Under the pieces are notes generated by a model. The model saw nothing but the letters and a program-made list of their open reading frames with translations, had not been told where the DNA came from and made no database searches. Shown here piece by piece: positions 18,661 to 27,632 of a stretch of DNA of 33,600 bases. The position numbers and the translations under genes are program-made. Position 1 is the first letter of the stretch, and each line of letters opens with the position of its first letter. This DNA comes from Planctomycetaceae bacterium (GTDB lineage: Bacteria; Planctomycetota; Phycisphaerae; Phycisphaerales; SM1A02), in NCBI GenBank assembly GCA_002683215.1, contig NYSY01000091.1, positions 6,238 to 39,837 of the forward strand, given 5' to 3'.

Positions 18661-20346
18661 TCACTCGTAATACGCATCGGGATCCTCCGGGTTCTTCCGG
18701 TCCCACAGGGGACGAGCGCTGGTGCAGGTCGGGATTCGATCGAAGTTCCATTCCGGCGGCGGGCTGGTCGTCGACCATTCGAGGGTCCAGGCGTCCCACG
18801 GGTCGTCACCGGCGACCGGGCCGCTTCGCAGGGATTTGATCGCGTTCCACAGGAAGATCGCGACGCCGGCCATCTGCACCGGCACGCCGATCGAGCTGAT
18901 CAGGTTCCAGATCTCCCAACCGCGATCGGCTTCGTAGGTGTAGATCCGTCGCGGCATGCCGAGCGCACCCGAGACGTGCATCGGCATGAAGGTCAGCGTG
19001 AAACCGATGAACAGCAGCCAGAACGTCCACTTCCCCAGTCGTTCGTCGAGCATCCGACCGGTCGCCTTCGGGAACCAGTAGAAGATCGCCCCGAAGATCC
19101 CGAACACCGTGCCGCCGAAGAGGACGTAGTGGAAGTGACCGACCACGAAGTAGCTGTCGGAAAGCTGCCAGGTGAGCGGGACGGTGGCGAGCATGATCCC
19201 CGTCAGGCCGCCGATCACGAACATCGCGACGAAGCCGGTCACGAAGAGCATCGGCGTCGTGAAGTGGAGTCGTCCGCCCCACATCGTGCCCAGCCAGTTG
19301 AAGATCTTGATGCCGGTGGGGACGGATATGAGGAACGTCGTCGCGCCGAAGAACGAATCGAGGACCGGCCCCAGGCCGACCACGAACATGTGGTGGGCCC
19401 AGACGCCGAGCGAGATGAACCCGATCCCCACCGTCGCGGCCACCATCAGCGGATAGCCGAAGAGGACCTTCCGACTGAACGTCGGCATGATCTCGCTCAC
19501 GAATCCGAACGCCGGCAGGATCAGGATGTAGACCTCCGGATGCCCGAAGAACCAGAACAGGTGCTGCCAGAGGATGGCCGACCCCTGGGTCTCGGGATCG
19601 AAGAAGTGCGCACCGAGCGTGCGGTCCAGAAGCAACATGACCTGGGCACCGGTGAGGATCGGAATCGCGACCAGCACCAGGAACGCGACCACCAGCATCA
19701 TCCAGCCGATCATGGGCATCCGCATCAGCGTCATGCCCGGACAACGCATGCAGAGGATCGTGGCGATGAAGTTGATCGCGGTGGTCATGCTGCCGAAGCC
19801 GCTGACCATGATTCCGAGAATCCAGTAGTCGGTGCTGTTGCCGCGGCTGAAGGTGCGGCTGGTCAACGGGGCGTAGGCGAACCAGCCGACGTCCGGGGCG
19901 GTGCCCGCCCCGTAAAGACCGTCCGCACCGAGGTAACTGAAGTAGAGCAGCAGTCCGCCGAAGATGAAGAGCCAGAAGCCGAACGCGTTCAATCGCGGGA
20001 ACGCCATGTCCCGCGCCCCGACCATGAGGGGGATCAGGTAGTTCCCGAACCCCAGCAGGATGGGCATGCCGACGAGGAACACCATCGTCGTGCCGTGCAT
20101 GGTGAAGAGCTGGTTGAACGTCTCCGGATCGATGACGTCGTTCTCGGCCCGAGCGAGCTGCAGCCGCATGAACGCGGCCTCGAGTCCGGCCACCAGGAAG
20201 AAGCAGAGCCCCGCCCCGATGTACATGAGGGCGAGCTTCTTGTGGTCCACCGAGATCGCCCACCGCATCACCGACTCCCAGAAGCGACCACGGCCACCAC
20301 CGCTGTGCAGCGAGGCCGGTCCGGGATGTCGTGGTGCGGTGCTCAT
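18661..20346 (-). CDS. ctaD: Cytochrome c oxidase subunit I (heme-copper oxidase, A1-like)
   Basis: WQHLFWFFGHPEVYILILPAFG, FTTPMLFVTGFVAMFVIGGLTGIML, SYFVVGHFHYVLFGG, VGARDMAFPRLNAFGFW. Confidence 0.96.
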   Translation of the reverse strand: MSTAPRHPGPASLHSGGGRGRFWESVMRWAISVDHKKLALMYIGAGLCFFLVAGLEAAFMRLQLARAENDVIDPETFNQLFTMHGTTMVFLVGMPILLGFGNYLIPLMVGARDMAFPRLNAFGFWLFIFGGLLLYFSYLGADGLYGAGTAPDVGWFAYAPLTSRTFSRGNSTDYWILGIMVSGFGSMTTAINFIATILCMRCPGMTLMRMPMIGWMMLVVAFLVLVAIPILTGAQVMLLLDRTLGAHFFDPETQGSAILWQHLFWFFGHPEVYILILPAFGFVSEIMPTFSRKVLFGYPLMVAATVGIGFISLGVWAHHMFVVGLGPVLDSFFGATTFLISVPTGIKIFNWLGTMWGGRLHFTTPMLFVTGFVAMFVIGGLTGIMLATVPLTWQLSDSYFVVGHFHYVLFGGTVFGIFGAIFYWFPKATGRMLDERLGKWTFWLLFIGFTLTFMPMHVSGALGMPRRIYTYEADRGWEIWNLISSIGVPVQMAGVAIFLWNAIKSLRSGPVAGDDPWDAWTLEWSTTSPPPEWNFDRIPTCTSARPLWDRKNPEDPDAYYE

Positions 20347-20359
20347 GGTCGACTTCCGG

Positions 20360-21523
20360 TCAGTTCAGCGTCAGGAGATAGTCGGTCACCGCATCGAGTT
20401 CCGCGGTGTCGAGCTTGAGGGAGGGCATGTTGCAACCGATCTTCAACTGGGCCGGGTCGTCGATCCAGGCCCGCAGGTTCTCACGGTTGAGCGGAATGAA
20501 CCCGGAGCCGATGGTGTCACGGCTCGCGAGGTGGGTGAGGTTCGGTCCGAACATGCCGTCGCTCGTCCCGTCGACCGTGTGGCAGTTGAGACACGCGTAT
20601 TCCGCGAAGACTCCTCGCCCCTCGGCCACCTTCGGATCCTCGACCCCCGGCTTCCGCTGGGCGTCGAGCCAGGCGTCGAAGTCCTCGGGTTCGTCCGCGT
20701 AGACGCGGATGAGCATGTGGGCGTGCTGGGTGCCGCAGTACTCGGCGCACTGCCCGAGGTAGATGCCGGCCCGGTCGGCCTCGAACCACGTGTAGTTCGT
20801 GTGGCCCGGAATCAGATCCATCTTGCCCGCGAGTCGCGGGACCCAGAAGCTGTGGATCACGTCCGCCGACTCCAGGCGGAGCCAGATCGGCCGCCCCGCC
20901 GGGACGTGCATCTCATTCGCGGTCACCACTTCGCCGGCGTCGCTGGGGTAGCGGAACTCCCACCACCACTGATGTCCGATCACGACCACCTCCAGCGCAT
21001 CCTCGGGCGGCGAGGTGATGTCGATGTCCCGGATGGTTCGGATGGTCACCATCGTCAGCACGAACACGATGATGGTCGGGATCACCGTCCACGCCACCTC
21101 GATCGGGACGCTGCCGTAGACCTGGGTCGGCTCGGGGGATCCACCGGCCCCGCCTTCGCGGGCCGCCCGGCGGGACCGGATCCCGCGGACGATGGCGATC
21201 ACCAGGAACCCCTGGACCACCACGAAGATCACGATGCAGATCGCGAAGACGAGGAATCCAAGATCACGGATCTCGCGGGATGGCGGGGACTCCGGCTCGA
21301 AGATGCTGGTCACGCCGGCGCCGGACACCGGTGGCGCATCAGGGTCGCAGATCACGAGTTTCGCGTCGAGGTCCGCGACCGATCCGTCGGGCTGTCGGAC
21401 CGGTGCCGGCGCGGGCGGAACCGGAGGGCCCGCCGCGGACGCGTTGGTGTCGTCCTGCGAGGCTTCGATCGGCGCAGTCATGCCCGTCACGCACAGTGCG
21501 ACGGAGAAGACGATCGCGATCAT
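20360..21523 (-). CDS. ctaC: Cytochrome c oxidase subunit II with fused cytochrome c domain (caa3 type)
   Basis: GHQWWWEFRYP, CuA site CAEYCGTQHAHM, C-terminal CLNCH. Start at MIAIVFSVALCV preceded by GAGG. Confidence 0.94.
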   Translation of the reverse strand: MIAIVFSVALCVTGMTAPIEASQDDTNASAAGPPVPPAPAPVRQPDGSVADLDAKLVICDPDAPPVSGAGVTSIFEPESPPSREIRDLGFLVFAICIVIFVVVQGFLVIAIVRGIRSRRAAREGGAGGSPEPTQVYGSVPIEVAWTVIPTIIVFVLTMVTIRTIRDIDITSPPEDALEVVVIGHQWWWEFRYPSDAGEVVTANEMHVPAGRPIWLRLESADVIHSFWVPRLAGKMDLIPGHTNYTWFEADRAGIYLGQCAEYCGTQHAHMLIRVYADEPEDFDAWLDAQRKPGVEDPKVAEGRGVFAEYACLNCHTVDGTSDGMFGPNLTHLASRDTIGSGFIPLNRENLRAWIDDPAQLKIGCNMPSLKLDTAELDAVTDYLLTLN

Positions 21524-21564
21524 AGATCGAAATCCTCGCAAGACGGCTTTTCCTTTCTGCTTCA

Positions 21565-21591
21565 AACGCCGGTAACGCCGGTGACGCCGGT
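21565..21591. repeat. Three tandem 9-bp units (AACGCCGGT AACGCCGGT GACGCCGGT) in the ctaC 5' region
   Basis: Direct reading: one substitution in 27 bp. Confidence 0.85.
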
Positions 21592-21610
21592 GCGTCGACG
21601 CGCGCAATAT

Positions 21611-21625
21611 AACACGTCTGGTGTT
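21611..21625. promoter_or_regulatory. Perfect inverted repeat AACAC-N5-GTGTT upstream of ctaC
   Basis: aacacgtctggtgtt, adjacent to AT-rich ATAT in otherwise GC-rich DNA. Function unproven. Confidence 0.3.
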
Positions 21626-21672
21626 GCCACAGGCGATATCGAATCCGCGGCGGCCCGATCCGAGAAGACCGA

Positions 21673-21705
21673 CCTGAACGTTTCGATCGACCTGAACCGT
21701 TCAGG
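21673..21705. promoter_or_regulatory. Clustered CCTGAAC/GTTCAGG half-sites between truD and ctaC (candidate operator or hairpin)
   Basis: cctgaacgtttcgatcgacctgaaccgttcagg: 8-bp IR CCTGAACG...CGTTCAGG, nested palindrome CCTGAAC-C-GTTCAGG, direct repeat of 18-bp period. Confidence 0.4.
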
Positions 21706-23074
21706 CGTCCTTGGTCTCGTTCGTCTTGAAGGCGTTTCGATCCCGCTTGTCCCGGCGGTGTGCCTCGACACCGTCGTCACCGATGATCTCGCGCAGCACG
21801 ACCGTGGCGTAGGAACCACGCGGAAGATCGAAGGCGGTGCGCACGTACGGACCATGCTCGTCGAAGCCGGAATCGAGCTCCAGATTCGTGAGCTGGACCC
21901 GGTAGGGACGGCGGGTTCCCTTGAAATCGAGCCCGTCACCCGCGAAGGCCGTCGCATCCACGCCGGCATCCGCGAAAGCGGCCCGTTCGGAATCCAGAAC
22001 CTCGCCCGTGGCCTGCGGCATGCCCGGACCGAGGATGGGACCTCCCGGAGAAAGCTCGAAGGCGGCCGCCTGGGCGGCGAGATCCTCCCGTTCCAGCATG
22101 CCCGCGTCGGCGAGGAAACTCTTCCGGCGGTCATGACGAAAGGCCACGTCGCCTTCGAGGATGCGATCGATCGTCCCGGCCTTGATCCGCGCTTCGAGGA
22201 GGTGGTTGAAGATCGACGACTGGAGCGCACTCACCCAGAAGGTCCGCATCTGCTTCGAGACGGTGGCGACCGCGTCTTCGGTGGATCGGCCCTTCGCGAT
22301 CGCGGCGGCCATCCCCCGCTCCGCGACGTCGCGACGCCCCCACCCCTTCGCGGCCTCGTCGAACCGGCCCGCATCGAACGCCTCGCGCTGGCCGCGCTGG
22401 TGCGCGGGGAACCACGAGCCGGTGGTGCCGAGCATCTCAGCGGCGAGCCCGTCCCAGTCGCGGGCCAGGATCATCCGGCCCAGCCGGTGGGTGTTGCGGC
22501 GATATCCGAATCGCTGGGTGCCGTAGTGGTTGGGCACCCCGCGCTTCTCGAGCGTCTGCATCGCCCGCCAGACCGCAGGGGACTGCAACGGATCGAGATC
22601 ACGGATCCGGATCGAGAATCGATTGCCGGCGAGATGGCCTCGGCGCAGCTTGTTCGTGTGCCAGTCCGCCCTGAGGATCCGCACCCGCGGATCCTCGATC
22701 GCGGTGGCGACCTCCGCGGGCGGACCGTGCGTGCCGGGAAGATGGATCGAGATCGTCTGGCCGGTCATGGCCACGCGGTCCTTCATCCCCGCCGCGCCGA
22801 TCGCCGACTCCTTCACCTTGAAGTGGCGGCGGAGGATCCCGAGCAGTTCGGTGTGGGCGAGCCCGCGTTTCTGGACGCGCAGGTAGAGATGCTCACCCTC
22901 ACCACGCGGCTCGTACAAGGGGAGTTCGTCGACCATGAAGTCGTCGTCGCGGAGCTTGATCCGCCCGGCGAGCAGTGGTGTGTCGAGAATCCGGCCCTGC
23001 GGCATCGGATCGCCGAGCACGCCGGGCGCCGTCGGGGGGGCGATGTGAAGCTCATCGTCAGGTCGCTTGCTCAC
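21701..23074 (-). CDS. truD: tRNA pseudouridine(13) synthase TruD-like
   Basis: KLRDDDFMVDELPLYEPRGEGEHLYLRVQKRGLAHTELL, GAAGMKDRVAMTGQTIS, GVPNHYGTQRFGYRRNTHRLG. GTG start overlapping the upstream gene's stop. Confidence 0.93.
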   Translation of the reverse strand: MSKRPDDELHIAPPTAPGVLGDPMPQGRILDTPLLAGRIKLRDDDFMVDELPLYEPRGEGEHLYLRVQKRGLAHTELLGILRRHFKVKESAIGAAGMKDRVAMTGQTISIHLPGTHGPPAEVATAIEDPRVRILRADWHTNKLRRGHLAGNRFSIRIRDLDPLQSPAVWRAMQTLEKRGVPNHYGTQRFGYRRNTHRLGRMILARDWDGLAAEMLGTTGSWFPAHQRGQREAFDAGRFDEAAKGWGRRDVAERGMAAAIAKGRSTEDAVATVSKQMRTFWVSALQSSIFNHLLEARIKAGTIDRILEGDVAFRHDRRKSFLADAGMLEREDLAAQAAAFELSPGGPILGPGMPQATGEVLDSERAAFADAGVDATAFAGDGLDFKGTRRPYRVQLTNLELDSGFDEHGPYVRTAFDLPRGSYATVVLREIIGDDGVEAHRRDKRDRNAFKTNETKDA

Positions 23075-23565
23075 GCGAATCCATCCTCGCCGTCCTCGGA
23101 CTCGTCCTCGGTCTCGTCGAAGTCGGGCATCCATCCGGGATGTTCCGGTGGTTGCTGGTCGATGGTCGGTTCGCTGGACGCCTCGTCGAGCACCGAATCC
23201 GCCACGAAGATGGGGACGTCCGACCGGACGCCGAGCGCGATCGCGTCGGATGGTCGCGAGTCGACCTCGACCATCTCATCGCCCTGGCGAATCACGAGCT
23301 TCGCGAAGAAGGTCCCTTCCTCGAGCGCGTGGATGACGATCTGGACGGGGGTTCCGCCCAGGAGTTCGATCACGTTGCCCAGCAGATCATGGGTCTGCGG
23401 ACGAGGGATCGGCGTCTTCCGCAGGCGGCGCTCGATCGCGAAGGCCTCCGGAAGCCCGATCGCGATCGGGAACATGCGGTCGCCCCCCTCCTCCTGGAGC
23501 GTGACGAACTGCGAATCCGCCATCTCGCGAATCAGCAGTCGGGCGAGCGTCACCTTCACGAGCAT
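23071..23565 (-). CDS. Bifunctional nuclease family (DUF151/BFN) protein with acidic C-terminal tail
   Basis: FPIAIGLPEAFAIERRL, DLLGNVIELLGGTPVQIVIHALEEGTFFAKLVI, VDSRPSDAIALGVRSDVPIFVAD. AAGGAG Shine-Dalgarno before the ATG. Confidence 0.9.
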   Translation of the reverse strand: MLVKVTLARLLIREMADSQFVTLQEEGGDRMFPIAIGLPEAFAIERRLRKTPIPRPQTHDLLGNVIELLGGTPVQIVIHALEEGTFFAKLVIRQGDEMVEVDSRPSDAIALGVRSDVPIFVADSVLDEASSEPTIDQQPPEHPGWMPDFDETEDESEDGEDGFA

Positions 23566-23656
23566 CGGAAGCACTCCTTGGTCCGGTCGTTCCGTCGACG
23601 AGCATCGTCGGGAAGGCGATCGGTCGGGACATTCTATCGCCTTCGATGACGACGAA

Positions 23657-24388
23657 TCACTCGAAGGACGCTCCAGCACCCCGATACCACGCGGAATTCC
23701 CGGTCCGATGGAGCTCCTCGAAGTGCCGCCGGATCCGGGAGGACCAGTCCGGGGTCTTCATGCCGTTCGCTCGATACCAGTCGGCGATGGTCCGGTCGTA
23801 GTCGTCCACGGCGGCGAGCACGGCGTCATCGTCCGGATAGACGTCATCGAAGAGCACGGTCCGGGGAGCGAGCCGCGGTCTCACCGAGGTGTCCTGATCA
23901 GGCGTTCCGACGCACAGCCCGAAGAGCGGCCAGACACCCGCCGGCGTGCGAAGGACCTCGTGCAGTGCCGAAAGATCGTTGCGGAGGCCGCCGACGTAGC
24001 ACGTTCCGTAGCCCATGGACTCGAACGCCACCACCATGTTCTGCGCAAAGAGGGTCGCGTCGATCACCGCGAGCATGAATCCTTCGAGGTTCGACGCGTG
24101 CGTCACGTTCGCGCGGGCCGCGAGCAGCCGATGTCGCCGGACATCCCCGCAGATCGTGAGGAACAGCGGACACGCGGCGACCTTTTCCTGCCCCCCGGTG
24201 AGCGAGACCAGCCGATCCCGCACCGCGGGGTCGGTGATGCGGATCGCGGCGTACGCCTGGATGTTGGAGCTCGTCGCCGCCTGCTGCCCCGCCCGGACCG
24301 CGGCTTCGAGATGCTTGTCCGGCACCGGGTCGGACTTGAAGCGGCGAACCGAGCGGTGTGCGGTGAGCAGGTCGACGACGTCGTTCAT
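23657..24388 (-). CDS. Nitroreductase-family flavin oxidoreductase (NfsA/FRP-like)
   Basis: AHRSVRRFKSDPVPDKHLEAAVRAGQQAATSSNIQAY, VVAFESMGYGTCYVGGLRND, GLCVGTPD. Start taken at MNDVVDLL. Confidence 0.88.
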   Translation of the reverse strand: MNDVVDLLTAHRSVRRFKSDPVPDKHLEAAVRAGQQAATSSNIQAYAAIRITDPAVRDRLVSLTGGQEKVAACPLFLTICGDVRRHRLLAARANVTHASNLEGFMLAVIDATLFAQNMVVAFESMGYGTCYVGGLRNDLSALHEVLRTPAGVWPLFGLCVGTPDQDTSVRPRLAPRTVLFDDVYPDDDAVLAAVDDYDRTIADWYRANGMKTPDWSSRIRRHFEELHRTGNSAWYRGAGASFE

Positions 24389-24506
24389 GACGGTGGATCC
24401 GGGATGGTCGGGGCGAGCCTTCGTTCGTCCGAACGCTCGGACGGCGAACCGCCGACGGATCATCGCTTCGATCTCCGTCCGCCGCGAGCCCGACAGGCCG
24501 GCGGAA

Positions 24507-26036
24507 TCAGCCGGTCCAGTCGACGAAGAGCAGGCCGAGGTCGAGACCATCGATCCGGCAGTCGCCGTTGAGATCGCCGACGCACGTCTCCTCGCAGTCC
24601 GAGGGACATGGTCCCCAGCCGGTCAGCATGACCCCGAAGTCCTCGCCGTCGACGACCCCGTCTCGGTTGAGATCGCCCGGGGCGGGCGGCTGCGGATCGA
24701 GGGCGAGCAGCGAGGCTTCGACGTCGAGCCGCCCCGTGCCGGTCAGATCGTCGAAGCCGATCGACTCGACGTCCTCCGCATGGACCATCAGCATGACCTT
24801 CGCGGTCACCGGATCGAGATCGGGCGCAACGCTCTTCATCAGAACGACCGCCCCCGTCACGAAGGGCGCCGCCATGCTGGTCCCCGACTTGTAGCCGTAG
24901 GACGAGGAGCCGACGCAGGAGTAGATCCGCCAACCGGGCGCTGCGAGGTCGATCTCCGGCCCCGAACTCGAAAACGACTCGTGCTGGTCGCGGTTGTCGG
25001 TCGCAGCCACCGCGATCGTCTGCGGGAACCGCGCGGGTGCCTGCACGTCATCGGACCGGCCGGTGTTTCCCGCGGCGGCGATCTGAATGACCCCCGCGTC
25101 GTCGGCGTAGGCCACCGCGTCGGCGAAGGCTTCGGTGCCCGCCGAATACTGGAGGCTCATGTTGATGATGTCGGCACCGTGGTCGACCGCCCAGACGATC
25201 CCCTGTGCGACCCAGCTTTCGACGCCCGTGCAGCCGTTGGTGACGACCACCGGCATGATCCGCGGACGCCAGGCGACCCCTGCGATGCCTTGGTCGTTGT
25301 CACCGCCGGCGCCGAGAATGCCGGACACGTGCGTCCCGTGGCTGCTGCACTCGTCGTCGAACTGGTCGTTCGCATCCGGGACGTTCCAGCCGGGAATCAG
25401 GCGGTCGGCGAATTCGGCATGGGGATCGACGCCGGAGTCGAGCACCGCGACGACCACATCCTCGGATCCGACCGTCCAGTCCCACGCCGGGATCGCGTTC
25501 ACATCGGCGCCCACGACGCCGTCCTGACCGGCGACGTTCTGCCCGGTGTTCGAGACGCCGTACTGGAAGCCGAACCACGGATCGTCGGGGGGCGAGGCCA
25601 CGCCGCCGGACGCGTCGAGTTCGATGGCCTCGACGGGTCCACCGATCGCAACGAAGTCCCCGACCGCCTGGATGGCGGCGGCGGCGGCGGCGGCGTTCGG
25701 GAACTCGACCACGAAGTACCGGTCGAGACGATTCGCCCGGGCGAGTGCTTCATTCAGGGGTGGTGTTTCGAACAGCGGACGAAGATCGGTCGCCTGCATC
25801 TCGAACAGCTGGTCCCGCAGCAGCCGGGCGGCGATCAGATCGGCGGTCGTGAGTCGCGATCGGGCGGCATCGGGAACGAGCCAGAATCCGCCATCCCGAT
25901 CCTCGTGGATCCGAACGTCCGGGGCGGTTCGGACGATGGTCCGAACCGGATCGCCCGCGGCGACATCGAGGGCCATGGCCGGGGAGGCGAGGATGCCAAA
26001 GGCGAGAATGGCCGGGATCAATTGCGATCTGGTCAT
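24507..26036 (-). CDS. Secreted subtilisin-like (S8) serine protease with C-terminal dockerin-like repeats
   Basis: Catalytic motifs VVAVLDSGVD, SSHGTHVSGILGA, SGTSMAAPFVTGA. Signal peptide MTRSQLIPAILAFGILASPAMA. C-terminal GDLNRDGVVDGEDFGVMLTGWGPC and GDLNGDCRIDGLDLGLLFVDW. Confidence 0.92.
   Translation of the reverse strand: MTRSQLIPAILAFGILASPAMALDVAAGDPVRTIVRTAPDVRIHEDRDGGFWLVPDAARSRLTTADLIAARLLRDQLFEMQATDLRPLFETPPLNEALARANRLDRYFVVEFPNAAAAAAAIQAVGDFVAIGGPVEAIELDASGGVASPPDDPWFGFQYGVSNTGQNVAGQDGVVGADVNAIPAWDWTVGSEDVVVAVLDSGVDPHAEFADRLIPGWNVPDANDQFDDECSSHGTHVSGILGAGGDNDQGIAGVAWRPRIMPVVVTNGCTGVESWVAQGIVWAVDHGADIINMSLQYSAGTEAFADAVAYADDAGVIQIAAAGNTGRSDDVQAPARFPQTIAVAATDNRDQHESFSSSGPEIDLAAPGWRIYSCVGSSSYGYKSGTSMAAPFVTGAVVLMKSVAPDLDPVTAKVMLMVHAEDVESIGFDDLTGTGRLDVEASLLALDPQPPAPGDLNRDGVVDGEDFGVMLTGWGPCPSDCEETCVGDLNGDCRIDGLDLGLLFVDWTG
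25675..25696. repeat. (GGC)7 trinucleotide run inside the protease gene, encoding poly-Ala
   Basis: ggcggcggcggcggcggcggcg; protein reads FPNAAAAAAAIQAV. Confidence 0.8.
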
Positions 26037-26292
26037 GTCTTGAACGTCCTGCTTGGTCGAATCGCGGCCCTCGAATCGTCGGGGACCGAATCCGTGATAG
26101 GAGGGTAGCCCCCGATTCCGGCGGCGACGCACCAAACTGATCTTCTCCATTGGACGGACGTCGGATCGGCGGCATTCGTAACTTCCGTGAGGATTCTTCC
26201 GCCGCGATTGAATTATCGGATCTCGATTGAGGGCCACCCGAAGAGGGCCTCGAGGCTTTTCCCCGGACCACCGCCACGTGCAGGCCGGTCGC

Positions 26293-26313
26293 AATTCGGT
26301 CACAATCCGAATT
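26293..26313. promoter_or_regulatory. Perfect inverted repeat AATTCGG-N7-CCGAATT upstream of metK
   Basis: aattcggtcacaatccgaatt in the divergent protease/metK intergenic region. Confidence 0.35.
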
Positions 26314-26352
26314 CGCGTCCGGGGCGTGGAACACGTACCCTTCGTACTCTTT

Positions 26353-26381
26353 TTAATCCATTAATCCGCTCAATGGATTAA
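26353..26381. promoter_or_regulatory. Perfect 10-bp inverted repeat TTAATCCATT-N9-AATGGATTAA, 31 nt before the metK start
   Basis: ttaatccattaatccgctcaatggattaa; strongly AT-rich relative to flanks. Confidence 0.45.
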
Positions 26382-26412
26382 TTGCTCCCCTTCCTCGCTC
26401 GGGCTTGAAACC

Positions 26413-27627
26413 ATGACCAACCGACCGCACTTCTTCACCTCCGAATCCGTCTCGATGGGCCACCCCGACAAGCTCGCGGACCAGATCTCGGATGCGGTGC
26501 TCGACGCCATGATCGCGGTCGACCCGAACTGTCGAGTCGCCTGCGAGACGATGGTCACGACCGGCATGGCGGTGGTCGCCGGCGAAGTCACGTGCAATGG
26601 TTACGTGGAGATCGCGGAAATCATCAGAAAGACCGCCGAGGAGATCGGCTACGACGACGCGGCGAAGGGACTCGACGGACGAAGCTGTGCGGTCCTCGTG
26701 TCACTCGACCAGCAGAGCCCCGACATCAACCAGGGCGTCGATCGACACAAGGCGGGTGGCGATCCGTCCGAACAGGGCGCGGGCGACCAGGGCCTGATGT
26801 TCGGCTTCGCCTGCCGCGAAACCGACTCGCTGATGCCGCTGCCCATCGATCTCTCGCACAAGCTCGTCGCCCGCCAGGCCGAAGTCCGCCGGTCCGAAGC
26901 GATCCCCCACCTCCGCCCCGACGCGAAGAGCCAGGTCACCGTCGAATACGACGAAGGCCACCCGACCGCGGTCCGGACCGTCGTGCTTTCGACCCAGCAC
27001 GGGCCGGAGTGGAACGGCGAGGCGAGGCAGGCGGAACTGAAGACCGCCATCATCGAACAAGTCATCAAGCCGGTGCTCGGCTCGTGGTGGAACGACGACA
27101 TCGTGGTGCACGTCAACCCGACCGGAAAATTCGAACTCGGCGGCCCCCACGGCGACTGCGGCCTCACCGGACGGAAGATCATCGTCGACACCTACGGTGG
27201 CCGAGGCCGTCACGGCGGCGGGGCGTTCAGCGGCAAGGATCCCTCGAAGGTCGACCGATCCGCCGCCTACATGGCCCGTTACATCGCGAAGAACATCGTC
27301 GCCGCGGAGCTCGCCGACGAATGTGAGGTCCAGCTCAGCTACGCGATCGGCGTCGCGGAACCGACCTCCGTGCTGGTGGACACCAACGGCACCTCGACCA
27401 TCGACGAAGCCACCATCGAAGCGATCGTCCGCGACCACTTCGACCTCACCCCGGCCGGCATCATCCGCGACCTCGACCTGCTCAAGCCGATCTACCTCGC
27501 CACCGCCGCGCACGGTCACTTCGGCCGCGAACCGGGCGAAGGCGGCGAGGGAACGTTCACCTGGGAGCGGACCGACAAGGCCGCGGCCCTCAAGTCCGCG
27601 GCCTCCGGCGCGGCGGTGACCTCCTGA
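26413..27627 (+). CDS. metK: S-adenosylmethionine synthase
   Basis: [73 protein letters not shown]. Confidence 0.97.
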   Translation: MTNRPHFFTSESVSMGHPDKLADQISDAVLDAMIAVDPNCRVACETMVTTGMAVVAGEVTCNGYVEIAEIIRKTAEEIGYDDAAKGLDGRSCAVLVSLDQQSPDINQGVDRHKAGGDPSEQGAGDQGLMFGFACRETDSLMPLPIDLSHKLVARQAEVRRSEAIPHLRPDAKSQVTVEYDEGHPTAVRTVVLSTQHGPEWNGEARQAELKTAIIEQVIKPVLGSWWNDDIVVHVNPTGKFELGGPHGDCGLTGRKIIVDTYGGRGRHGGGAFSGKDPSKVDRSAAYMARYIAKNIVAAELADECEVQLSYAIGVAEPTSVLVDTNGTSTIDEATIEAIVRDHFDLTPAGIIRDLDLLKPIYLATAAHGHFGREPGEGGEGTFTWERTDKAAALKSAASGAAVTS

Positions 27628-27632
27628 CCCCC

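Noticed and set aside
20060-24571. 1503-aa plus-strand ORF spanning ctaC, truD, BFN and nitroreductase genes
   Set aside because: Antisense to four motif-supported genes with low-complexity composition; an artefact of GC-rich third positions on the other strand.
25675-25696. (GGC)7 run considered as phase-variable repeat
   Set aside because: A trinucleotide unit inside a CDS only changes the Ala count, so it cannot switch reading frame.
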